Below are positions 57,087 to 64,000 of a stretch of DNA of 64,000 bases, piece after piece. Source of the stretch: Mycolicibacterium sp. P1-18. Lineage in GTDB: Bacteria; Actinomycetota; Actinomycetes; Mycobacteriales; Mycobacteriaceae. Every line of letters begins with the position of its first letter. Position 1 is the stretch's first letter. The DNA lies in NCBI RefSeq assembly GCF_008329535.1, contig NZ_NPKR01000004.1, positions 310,001 through 374,000 of the forward strand. The letters are read 5' to 3'. The notes beneath the pieces are model-generated. The model was not told the DNA's origin and did not search any database. It saw only the letters and a program-made list of their open reading frames with translations. The translations under genes and the position numbers were made by a program.

Positions 57087-58027
57087 GCGGAGGCGTTGAA
57101 CAGCGCCGCCGCGCCCACCAACCCGGCTTCCCCGCCCAGTTCGGCGGGCAGCACGCGCAGATCCCGGATGAAGCTCAGGCCGGCGTAGTGGGCGAGCGCC
57201 TCGCGCAGCGGGTCGAACAGCAGCGCACCGGATTTCGCGACGCCGCCGCCGATCACCACCAGGTCGAGGTCGCACACCGCCGCCACCGAGGCGATCATCC
57301 GGGCGATCGCGTTGGCCCCGCGGTCGAAGGCCCGTAGCGCTACCGCGTCACCGGCATTCGCGGCGTCGGCGAGTTCCTTGGCGTTGGCCTCCGGCGGGGC
57401 GTCCCAGCCGTTGGCGCGCGCCCAGCGCGCCAGATGAGGTCCCGCCGCCACGGTCTCGGCGCAGCCGTGGCCACCGCACGTGCAGAGGTCGCCGTCCGGT
57501 TCGACGACGACGTGGCCGACGTGCCCGGCGTTGCCGGTGCGCCCGTCGTAGGGTGCGCCGTCGAGTACCAGTCCACCACCGATGCCGGTCGACACCACCA
57601 TGCCCATCAGGAACTGGGCGTCGCGGCCCGCTCCGCGCCAGCGCTCGCCCATCGCCGTGCACAGCCCGTCGCCGCCGAGGCGCACCGGCAATCCCGTAGC
57701 CGTGGCCACCCGCTCGACGATCGGAAACCGTTGCCAGGCGGTGATGTTGATCGGACTGACCGTGCCGCTTGGCAGGTCGACGGGCCCCGCCGAGGATATG
57801 CCCACGCCGCGCACGTCACCGGTGGCCGTCGCCATCGCGTCGGCGATGAGACCCTCGGTGACCGCCCAGATGGCCTCGGCGTCAGTGCGCGGTGTCGGCA
57901 GCTGCGCGTGGTGAAGCAGGTCGCCATCGGAGTCGACGAGGCCGACGGCGATCTTGGTGCCGCCGACGTCGACGGCGAGTGTCGGTCCGGGGGCAGGAGC
58001 GAAGCGACCGGGGGATGTCTCAGCCAT
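57083..58027 (-). CDS. ROK-family sugar kinase
   Basis: 314 residues. ATP-binding start TLAVDVGGTKIAVGLVDSDG, substrate region VSTGIGGGLVLDG, EPDGDLCTCGGHGCAE (the ROK zinc-binding motif CxCGxxGC) and VVIGGGVAKSGALL. It phosphorylates a hexose such as glucose or mannose. Synteny (after mannosidase and the fabD2-position gene, before rplJ in M. tuberculosis, Rv0650) supports a backbone gene. Its ATG overlaps the previous TGA by one base (TGATG). Given the co-directional alpha-mannosidase, mannose is a reasonable substrate. Confidence 0.9.
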   Translation of the reverse strand: MAETSPGRFAPAPGPTLAVDVGGTKIAVGLVDSDGDLLHHAQLPTPRTDAEAIWAVTEGLIADAMATATGDVRGVGISSAGPVDLPSGTVSPINITAWQRFPIVERVATATGLPVRLGGDGLCTAMGERWRGAGRDAQFLMGMVVSTGIGGGLVLDGAPYDGRTGNAGHVGHVVVEPDGDLCTCGGHGCAETVAAGPHLARWARANGWDAPPEANAKELADAANAGDAVALRAFDRGANAIARMIASVAAVCDLDLVVIGGGVAKSGALLFDPLREALAHYAGLSFIRDLRVLPAELGGEAGLVGAAALFNASA

Positions 58028-58638
58028 CAGTGCCTGTGGGTGTTGTCGGGTTGGCCAGGATCGCCGGGATGCTCGTAGCCGGGCGCCAGCCGCACCAGAT
58101 CCGCGCGGCGGGCGTCGAGCCAGCGGCGGAACTCCCGGCGTCGGGCCGCGGCCAGCAGGTGTTCGCCGATTTCCGCGCGGACGTCGTCGAGCGCGACCTC
58201 GGCCGGCCGGCCGCGCCACCCGCCGGTACCGACGGCGCGACGGCCGAAGCGAAACGGGTTGCGGGCGTGATAGTCCGAGATCTCCCGATCGGTGACGGCG
58301 ACCCTGGAGGTGACGTGCACGAACACCGCCCGGGCCAGGTCGTCCTCCAGCGCCGACGCGGCGACGCTGCCGATCTCCAGGCGTGCGGGCACGTCGGGCA
58401 AGAGTTCCTCCTCGGTCGGCACCCCGTGGGCGGTCAGGCCGGCAGCTGCCGCCTCGGCGGCCACCACGCGCGCGGTGACGAGCACCTGCACCAGCCAGCG
58501 ACGAAGTTGTCGTCCCTCGCTGGTGCCCGGCCGGGGCAGGGCGTTGGCCAGTCTGGTGGCGCGCAGCCGGTGTTCGCTGGCGTCGACCTCGCCGACGAGG
58601 ACCGCGTCGTCCCCGACGGTGGCCACGACGTCGGTCAC
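58027..58638 (-). CDS. Protein at the fabD2 position; SurA/PpiC-N-like, not an obvious acyltransferase
   Basis: 203 residues between mannosidase and ROK kinase, the place of Rv0649 (fabD2) in M. tuberculosis. No GHSxG serine motif of malonyl-CoA:ACP transacylases is visible. Instead it begins VVATVGDDAVLVGEVDA, has a helical run RQLRRWLVQVLVTARVVAAE, VAVTDREISDYHARNPFRF and ends in REFRRWLDARRADLVR, a layout like the N-terminal chaperone helices of SurA/PpiC-type proteins. No signal peptide. Function unknown. Coupled to both neighbours by overlapping start/stop codons. Confidence 0.7.
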   Translation of the reverse strand: MTDVVATVGDDAVLVGEVDASEHRLRATRLANALPRPGTSEGRQLRRWLVQVLVTARVVAAEAAAAGLTAHGVPTEEELLPDVPARLEIGSVAASALEDDLARAVFVHVTSRVAVTDREISDYHARNPFRFGRRAVGTGGWRGRPAEVALDDVRAEIGEHLLAAARRREFRRWLDARRADLVRLAPGYEHPGDPGQPDNTHRH

Positions 58639-61600
58639 GACACCACCACCTTGACCGCCGGCGAATATAGCAGCTCACCCGCACAGGCCACGCGGATCAG
58701 GGCCCACCACTCGCCGGGCTCCTGCCACGGGGGTGGTGTGACGTCGAACTCCAGGTCCACCGTCCCGCGGGCGGCCAGGTCGGCACCGATGACGTTGGGC
58801 CCCATCCACTCCCAGGTCCCCCACGGGCTGATCAGATGCGCCTCGACCGCGAGGTCGGCGTACGCGTCGGTGCCGACGGTGACGCTCAGCGTGCCGGTGT
58901 CGCCGGCCGCCAGCACCACGGGTTCGGGGTCGGTGACGAGCCTGATCACGCGGTCGTCGGTCGCGCCGACGGCGATGACGCAGACGTCTTCCACCACCTG
59001 GCGCCACGCCGGCGGGATGGCGCTGCCGGTCAGCCCCAGCTCGGCGCGCAGCGGGTAGAGCCCGGGCGGCGTGCCGGCGGGCATCGTCAGGTCGACGACG
59101 GATTCGAGGAACTCTCCCGGCGGCAGTACGAACGGCAGCTCGCCCATCTCCACCGTCCAGCCCGGGGCGGGCACGAGCCGCACCTTCCCGTGCAACGGCA
59201 CGTCGGTGACGTCGCTGACGGCGGTGAGCTGAAGGCGCACGGGCTCGTCGGCGTCGACGGCGAGCTGATGCGGGTGCAGGTGCGCGACGGCGGGCAGGCC
59301 GCCGAGCGGGGCGGGGCCGCGGTTGTGCAGCCAGTATCTGGCGTAGAGCGGCTGCGCGGGTTCGACATTGGGTCCCAGCGCCACCTCGTCGCCGTCGAGC
59401 ACGCGGGGCAGGTTCAGCTGGACGCCAAAGGTCGCGATCTCGTACCCGTGCATCCGCAGCACGTCCGACTGGTCGGCCAGTGGCGCCTCGAGCAGGTCCA
59501 GCCGCTGCGGCGCCGACACCGTCCGCAGGCCCGAGCGGATGACCACGTCGGCGGTCGCGCCGCGGGTCTCCACCAAGCGCAGCGCGATGCCGTCGGCGGC
59601 ACTCACCCGTCGGCCGCTGCCGCCGGGGGTCGGGTTGCCGAGCACCTTCAGGGCACCGACGGCCACGTCGCCTGCCGGTTCGACCTCCAGCAGCGACCCC
59701 CATGGGGGCAGTCCACCGGAGGTGGGGTCGTGCTCGGCGGTGACGGCAAGGAGCGGCTGGCCGAATTCCGCACTGCGCGCGGGGATCCCGGAGTCGCGCC
59801 AATCTCCGTTGCCGCAGGCGACGGCGTAGTCGAAGGTGTGCGTCCAGTGCTGCAACTGGAAGTTGGAGCCGTCGGGCGCGGTGCGCCGCGGTGGGTCGAT
59901 CCACGTCCCGGACGGCCACCCGGTGCAGGACCGCATCAGCGAGGTGTGCAGTGTCCCGTCGGAGTCGACGGCGAAACTCGGGACGCCGCGGTTGACCACC
60001 GCGACGGTGCGGTGCTCGAACTCCTCGAGGCCGACGGGCAGGTCCTGGTCGACGAGGATCTCGGCGTCGGCCAGTTCCGCGATCACCGCGTCCACCGCCG
60101 CCACGTCGATGATCAGCACCGGCAACGCATGTGGGTCTCGGAGGTCCGCTCCCGGCACCCAGACGTCCTTGAGCGGGCGCGCCGCCGGCACCCAGGTGCG
60201 CTGACCACGGGTCGACCCACCGCCGAGGACCGCGGCGGTGAAGGCGTTGACGTCGGGACCGCCGACGGCGATCCGCACGTCGGGCAGATTCGAGTCGACG
60301 GTCAGGTCGCCGTAGCGGGGCGACGCGGCCTCGCTACAGGTGGCGGTGACGCCCGCCCGGGCGAGGGCCACCATCAGATTGCGGACCACCGGGTCGGCGG
60401 CCCCGCCGGGTGACACGACCTCGGCGACCGAGATCGCCCGGGCACCACCCCGGTCCCCGGTGAACCGCACCCGCACCGCCGAGGACAATCCGAACCAGCC
60501 GTATGCCGGGTTGTCCAGGGTCGACGGAAACTTGGCGCTGTCAACGGCTTTGGTGGCCCCTCGGTCGTGAGTCAACCCGAAGCCGCGGCCGATCACCGCG
60601 TCGCCCACCTCGCTGACGGGCATCGCACCGGGGACGGGGCACGGCCACCGCAGCCGCAGCATGCGGTCCTCGCCGGTGAACTCGTCGATCGTCGTCCGGC
60701 AGTCGACGCGGTCGACGCCGTGCCACAGCGTGATCGTCTGGGTGTACCGCAGCACGTTCTTGATCCGGCCGGTGACGACGATCCGCTCGCCCAGTGCGCA
60801 GCGGTAGCGCTGCATCGACGTGGCGCGGTCGCCCGCGGACGTGGTGACGGGCCCCTTGGGCAGCAGGTGCCACGGCCCCTCTCCGGCCTTCGGGTGTGCG
60901 GAGTATTCGTCGTAGACGGCCAGCTCGTTGCCGATGCGCCCCGCGGCGATCCGTTCGCGGCCGTCGACGGTCAGCGAGGCCACTCCCCCGCCGCGGGCCG
61001 CGTCGACCCGCAGGTGGTAGAACTCGTTGCCAATCGCGTCCCCCGGCACCGGTTCCCAGTCCGACGCACCGGCACCGGCGACGATGCGGTAGGACCGCCA
61101 GCCCAGCGACGGAACGTCGCGGGCAAGCCAGCTGACGGAGTGCCCGTCGTGTTCGGTGACGACGTCGACCGGGGCACCGTCGGCATCGACGACCGCACCG
61201 GCGAAGGGCGTCTGCAGACGTACCGTGACGACGTCGGTCCGCCGGTGCGCCAACGGGTTCCACACCACCACCGAGGCTTCGACCGCGGTGGACAGCAGGC
61301 TCAACGCGGCGTCCCGCACGTCGGTGCCCAGCTGCCAGGCGTCGCGCCAACTGGTGAGCAGGTCGAGGTACACCTGGTCGGACTCCGACCCGGTGATCGC
61401 GTCGTGGTGGGCACCGTAGGCAAGTTGCACCCACGCCTTGGCCAGCGCGGCCTCGGGATACCGCGCCCCGGAGAGCAACTCGGCGAAGACGGCGAAGCGT
61501 TCGGCTTCCAGGACGGCGTTCTCCGCGGCGCGGTTGGCCTGCTTGGTGTCGACGTAGGAGACGTCCTTGCCGGTGTAGATCGGGTTCATGTCGCGCGTTT

Positions 61601-62762
61601 GGGGTGACGGCGCCACGCCGCGCTCGTCGAGTTCGGCGCGCACCGAGGCGAAGAACTCGCTCGGCAGTGCGCACACGAATCGCGGCCAGGTGTAGCGCGC
61701 GTTCCAGTCGCGGTGAATGTCGGTGACCCACTTGTTGGGCGGTGTGTAGTCGGTGCCGACGGGCAGCAACACGTTGCGGGTCAGCGCCACCTTCTTCATC
61801 TTCGAGAACAGGTCGTAGGTCGCCCGTTCGGCGTCCTCGAGCGAGGCCGACGAGTCCATCCACCACCCGGCGGCGTAGTGGGCGGGCATGTAGTGCGTCA
61901 GCAGGCCGCGGCCCGACGGCGCCATCCATTCGAATTCGCTGGGGAACTGCATGCGTTCGGGGTCACCGCCGTCGGCCATCGGACCCCACTGGTGATACGG
62001 GCCGCGCGCCCACGAGCTGGACGTCAGCCCGGCGTCGGCGGCCATCCCCGGAAACTGCGGGTCGTGGCCGAAGACGTCGAGCTGCCAGGCGGTCGCCGGG
62101 TCGGCTCCCATCACGTCGCGTTGAAAGCCGATGCCGTGCACGAAGTTCCGGATGGCCGTCTCGGGGCTGGTCAGGTTGGTGTTGGGTTCGTTGTACGTGC
62201 CGCCCATGACCTCGACCCGACCGAGGGCGATCAACCGGCGCAGGTCGTCGCGATCTTCGGGGTTGATGTCCCAGTAGGGCTTGAGATAGTCGACCTCGGC
62301 GAGGACGAACTTGTATTCGGGTTCCCGCCTGGCCATTTCGAGGTGCGCGGTGACGAGCTCGAAACCGTTGGTCTGCCGGCAGCGGCCGGGCGGGTCTTCG
62401 GTCCACACGCTGGTGTAGGCGGCCTGGGTGTTCCACCAGACCGGGTCGTAGTGGAAGTGGCTGACCATGTGCATGGTCCACCCGGGTTCGGCGACGACGA
62501 AGTCGAACTCCGTGACGCTGCGCCCGACGACCACCTCGGCGCGCCGGCGCTCGCCCACCACCGGGTGGGCCACCCGCACCGACACCTCCACGGCGCGCCC
62601 GCGGGGTTGCGCGGTGGCGTCGCCGACCGTTTGCAACCCGGGGCCCTCGACGCGCACCTGCGTCGGATGGGAGCAGAAGCGGTAGGCCACCCGCACCACC
62701 TGCAGCGGCTCGTCGGCTGGTCCCGTGAACAGCTCCGTCGACTCCGCCGAGGTGACGTGCAT
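58635..62762 (-). CDS. GH38 alpha-mannosidase
   Basis: 1375 residues. The GH38 catalytic domain shows the zinc-site motif HMVSHFHYDPVWW (H102/H104/D106) and the nucleophile D229 in WQLDVFGHDPQFPG, then the mid-domain and a long beta-sandwich C-terminal part ending with NEW3-like sequence (MPAGTPPGLYPLRAELG). There is no signal peptide, so it probably trims mannosides in the cytoplasm. It is longer than the roughly 1215-residue M. tuberculosis enzyme at this position (Rv0648). The next gene overlaps its stop (ATGA). It heads a mannosidase, fabD2-position, ROK-kinase operon. Confidence 0.92.
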   Translation of the reverse strand: MHVTSAESTELFTGPADEPLQVVRVAYRFCSHPTQVRVEGPGLQTVGDATAQPRGRAVEVSVRVAHPVVGERRRAEVVVGRSVTEFDFVVAEPGWTMHMVSHFHYDPVWWNTQAAYTSVWTEDPPGRCRQTNGFELVTAHLEMARREPEYKFVLAEVDYLKPYWDINPEDRDDLRRLIALGRVEVMGGTYNEPNTNLTSPETAIRNFVHGIGFQRDVMGADPATAWQLDVFGHDPQFPGMAADAGLTSSSWARGPYHQWGPMADGGDPERMQFPSEFEWMAPSGRGLLTHYMPAHYAAGWWMDSSASLEDAERATYDLFSKMKKVALTRNVLLPVGTDYTPPNKWVTDIHRDWNARYTWPRFVCALPSEFFASVRAELDERGVAPSPQTRDMNPIYTGKDVSYVDTKQANRAAENAVLEAERFAVFAELLSGARYPEAALAKAWVQLAYGAHHDAITGSESDQVYLDLLTSWRDAWQLGTDVRDAALSLLSTAVEASVVVWNPLAHRRTDVVTVRLQTPFAGAVVDADGAPVDVVTEHDGHSVSWLARDVPSLGWRSYRIVAGAGASDWEPVPGDAIGNEFYHLRVDAARGGGVASLTVDGRERIAAGRIGNELAVYDEYSAHPKAGEGPWHLLPKGPVTTSAGDRATSMQRYRCALGERIVVTGRIKNVLRYTQTITLWHGVDRVDCRTTIDEFTGEDRMLRLRWPCPVPGAMPVSEVGDAVIGRGFGLTHDRGATKAVDSAKFPSTLDNPAYGWFGLSSAVRVRFTGDRGGARAISVAEVVSPGGAADPVVRNLMVALARAGVTATCSEAASPRYGDLTVDSNLPDVRIAVGGPDVNAFTAAVLGGGSTRGQRTWVPAARPLKDVWVPGADLRDPHALPVLIIDVAAVDAVIAELADAEILVDQDLPVGLEEFEHRTVAVVNRGVPSFAVDSDGTLHTSLMRSCTGWPSGTWIDPPRRTAPDGSNFQLQHWTHTFDYAVACGNGDWRDSGIPARSAEFGQPLLAVTAEHDPTSGGLPPWGSLLEVEPAGDVAVGALKVLGNPTPGGSGRRVSAADGIALRLVETRGATADVVIRSGLRTVSAPQRLDLLEAPLADQSDVLRMHGYEIATFGVQLNLPRVLDGDEVALGPNVEPAQPLYARYWLHNRGPAPLGGLPAVAHLHPHQLAVDADEPVRLQLTAVSDVTDVPLHGKVRLVPAPGWTVEMGELPFVLPPGEFLESVVDLTMPAGTPPGLYPLRAELGLTGSAIPPAWRQVVEDVCVIAVGATDDRVIRLVTDPEPVVLAAGDTGTLSVTVGTDAYADLAVEAHLISPWGTWEWMGPNVIGADLAARGTVDLEFDVTPPPWQEPGEWWALIRVACAGELLYSPAVKVVVS

Positions 62763-62811
62763 CCCGCCACCCTACGTGCGGACCTCACCTCTCGTGGCCA
62801 TACGCGGCCCT

Positions 62812-62877
62812 CCCGCGAACAGACGCAAACTCTTCGGTTCGACCGGCGTGTCGCGCACTTTCGCGTCTGCTCGCGGG
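62812..62877. repeat. Dispersed palindromic repeat, copy D
   Basis: Arms 62812-62829 (CCCGCGAACAGACGCAAA) and 62859-62877 (TTTCGCGTCTGCTCGCGGG); the internal ACCGGCGTGTCGCGCAC matches copies A and C. It lies between the mannosidase start and the WYL regulator's stop codon, all on the minus strand. Confidence 0.9.
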
Positions 62878-62903
62878 AAACGGGGGGCGCGCGAAAGGGC
62901 GGG

Positions 62904-63857
62904 TCAGCGAGCGGCGCGCAGCAGACGTTCGGCCACCGTGCGCACCGCGGCGGCCACCTCGGGCGGTTCGAGCACCTCGAACTCGACGCCGGGCATCGCC
63001 AGCCACGGCACCATGCGTTCGGGGTCGTCCGCGCCGACGGTCATGACGCACGCGTGCGGGCCGTCCGCCTCGATCTGGGCTGAGGCGTCCGAGAAGCACT
63101 GGGCGACGGCCTCCTTCGGTGCGGAGTACCGCACGCGTGCGACGTAGCGGTACGGGGACGCGGTGATCGCGCGCCGCACGAACTGCGGCGCGTCGGGCGC
63201 CTCGCGCGGCCGAAACGTGGTGCCGCGCGCGGTGACGTGGGACATCCGGTCCAACCGCAGGCTGCGCCAGTCGTCACGGTCGCGGTCGAAGCACAGCAGG
63301 TACCAGCGCCGGCCGGTGGTCACCAGTTGGTAGGGCTCCAGTCGACGGTCGGTCGTGGTCCCACCGCGGTCGACGTATTCGGCGGCGACGTGTTCGTGGT
63401 CGCGGCAGGCGCGCGCCAGGGTCATCAGCACGTCGGGGGCGACGAGTTCGTCGGTCTGGCCGGGAGTCAGCGTGGTGGTCGCGTCGTGGATCGCCGCCAC
63501 CTGCGACCGCAGCCGCGACGGCATCACCTGGTCGAGCTTCGTCAACGCCCGCAGCGCCGACTCCCCGACGCCGGCCACGCTGCCACCCGCGGCGACCCGC
63601 AGACAGACCGCCATCGCCACGGCCTCCTCGGGGTCGAGCAGCAGCGGCGGCAGGGCCGCGCCGGCGCCGAGTTGGTATCCGCCGCCGTGCCCCTTGCTGG
63701 CGTGCACGGGATACCCGAGGTCGCGCAGGCGTTCCACGTCGCGGCGCACGCTGCGGCCCGTCACCCCGAGGCGCACGGCGAGCTCTTCGCCGCCCCACAC
63801 CCGGCGGGACTGCAACAAGCCGAGGAGCTGCAGCACCCGGCTGGTCGTTTCGGACAT
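62904..63857 (-). CDS. YafY-type HTH/WYL-domain regulator
   Basis: 317 residues. N-terminal helix-turn-helix (RVLQLLGLLQSRRVWGGEEL, VTGRSVRRDVERLRDLG) and a central WYL domain (PYQLVTTGRRWYLLCFDRDR, SLRLDRMSHV) typical of YafY regulators, which sense small ligands. Lies downstream of the mannosidase operon's head with a palindromic operator upstream (63879-63899). Target unknown; self-regulation is likely. Confidence 0.9.
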   Translation of the reverse strand: MSETTSRVLQLLGLLQSRRVWGGEELAVRLGVTGRSVRRDVERLRDLGYPVHASKGHGGGYQLGAGAALPPLLLDPEEAVAMAVCLRVAAGGSVAGVGESALRALTKLDQVMPSRLRSQVAAIHDATTTLTPGQTDELVAPDVLMTLARACRDHEHVAAEYVDRGGTTTDRRLEPYQLVTTGRRWYLLCFDRDRDDWRSLRLDRMSHVTARGTTFRPREAPDAPQFVRRAITASPYRYVARVRYSAPKEAVAQCFSDASAQIEADGPHACVMTVGADDPERMVPWLAMPGVEFEVLEPPEVAAAVRTVAERLLRAAR

Positions 63858-63878
63858 GAACCAGAGTCTGCCCCACTG

Positions 63879-63899
63879 TTAGGACCGATATCGTCCTAA
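63879..63899. promoter_or_regulatory. Candidate operator of the WYL regulator
   Basis: A near-palindrome with outer arms TTAGGAC and GTCCTAA around GATATC; it becomes a perfect 20-bp palindrome when one C is dropped. It lies 22 bases before the WYL gene start on the minus strand and overlaps the likely promoter. Confidence 0.55.
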
Positions 63900-63914
63900 G
63901 CCGCCGACGGAAGG

Positions 63915-64000
63915 TCAGTCGCTCACGGTGATGTCGTCGAGTCGCCAGCTGCGGTCGAAGTACGGCTCGAGTGGTCCGTAGAGCCGGAAGTAGGCGAACC
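63915..64000 (-). CDS. C-terminal end of an unidentified protein, cut by window edge
   Basis: 28 codons entering from the right edge and ending in TGA at 63915-63917. The readable tail is FAYFRLYGPLEPYFDRSW followed by RLDDITVSD, so the frame has normal amino-acid content, but there is too little to name a family. It lies upstream of the WYL gene on the same strand. Confidence 0.5.
   Translation of the reverse strand, partial: FAYFRLYGPLEPYFDRSWRLDDITVSD

Overview
The window comes from a GC-rich actinobacterium, very probably a rapidly growing mycobacterium (Mycolicibacterium-like). The evidence is the gene order rpsL-rpsG-fusA-tuf, rpoB-rpoC, rplJ-rplL and mkl (mceG), the mycobacterial form of the RpoB N-terminus, and a backbone order that matches the Mycobacterium tuberculosis block Rv0648 to Rv0685 as I remember it, read here in the opposite direction. 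No tRNA, rRNA, CRISPR array, transposase or integrase was seen.

Layout, left to right. 1-1.1 kb: end of a small membrane protein gene and a PP2C-type phosphatase. 1.2-5.6 kb: tuf, fusA, rpsG and rpsL (minus strand) with a strong terminator after tuf. 5.8-8.5 kb: a TetR regulator, two DUF3558-like lipoproteins and two DUF3060-like exported proteins. 8.5-12.6 kb: the lipid operon fadE8-echA4-paaX-like-echA5, every junction overlapping. 12.6-14.9 kb: a cupin, a PAP2 phosphatase and endonuclease IV. 14.9-25.0 kb: a carbohydrate-catabolic insert (PfkB kinase, DeoR regulator, FGGY kinase, divergent class II aldolase; then ABC importer, mannose-6-phosphate isomerase, polyol-type dehydrogenase and a divergent LacI regulator). 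25.0-26.1 kb: an AbiEi/DUF559 nuclease-like gene bounded by two copies of a dispersed palindrome. 26.2-33.7 kb: rpoC and rpoB. 34.0-38.1 kb: an unusual hydrolase-lipocalin fusion, a methyltransferase and mkl. 38.3-39.6 kb: rplL, rplJ and their leader.

39.8-57.1 kb is a second insert. In M. tuberculosis the ROK kinase gene adjoins rplJ; here about 17 kb lies between them. It holds a small HTH-like protein, a GH13 glucosidase, a divergent sugar ABC importer operon ending in a DUF4032 gene, and a P450/ferredoxin pair plus a five-gene ring-cleavage-type operon (extradiol dioxygenase, FAH-family hydrolase, acyl-CoA ligase, two FAD monooxygenases). A TetR regulator gene sits between the last two transcription units. 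Three related 14-bp palindromes, one before the P450 and two in front of the regulator and ring-cleavage operon, argue that one TetR protein controls the set. 57.1-64 kb returns to backbone: ROK kinase, a gene at the fabD2 position, a GH38 alpha-mannosidase, a WYL regulator and the end of an unidentified gene.

The two most notable signals are (i) a family of four intergenic palindromes with arms close to CCCGCGAGCAGACGCAAA, two of which bracket the DUF559 gene, and (ii) the TetR-operator-linked oxygenase regulon. Function calls rest on reading translated motifs by eye; no database search was run, and comparisons with M. tuberculosis are from memory.
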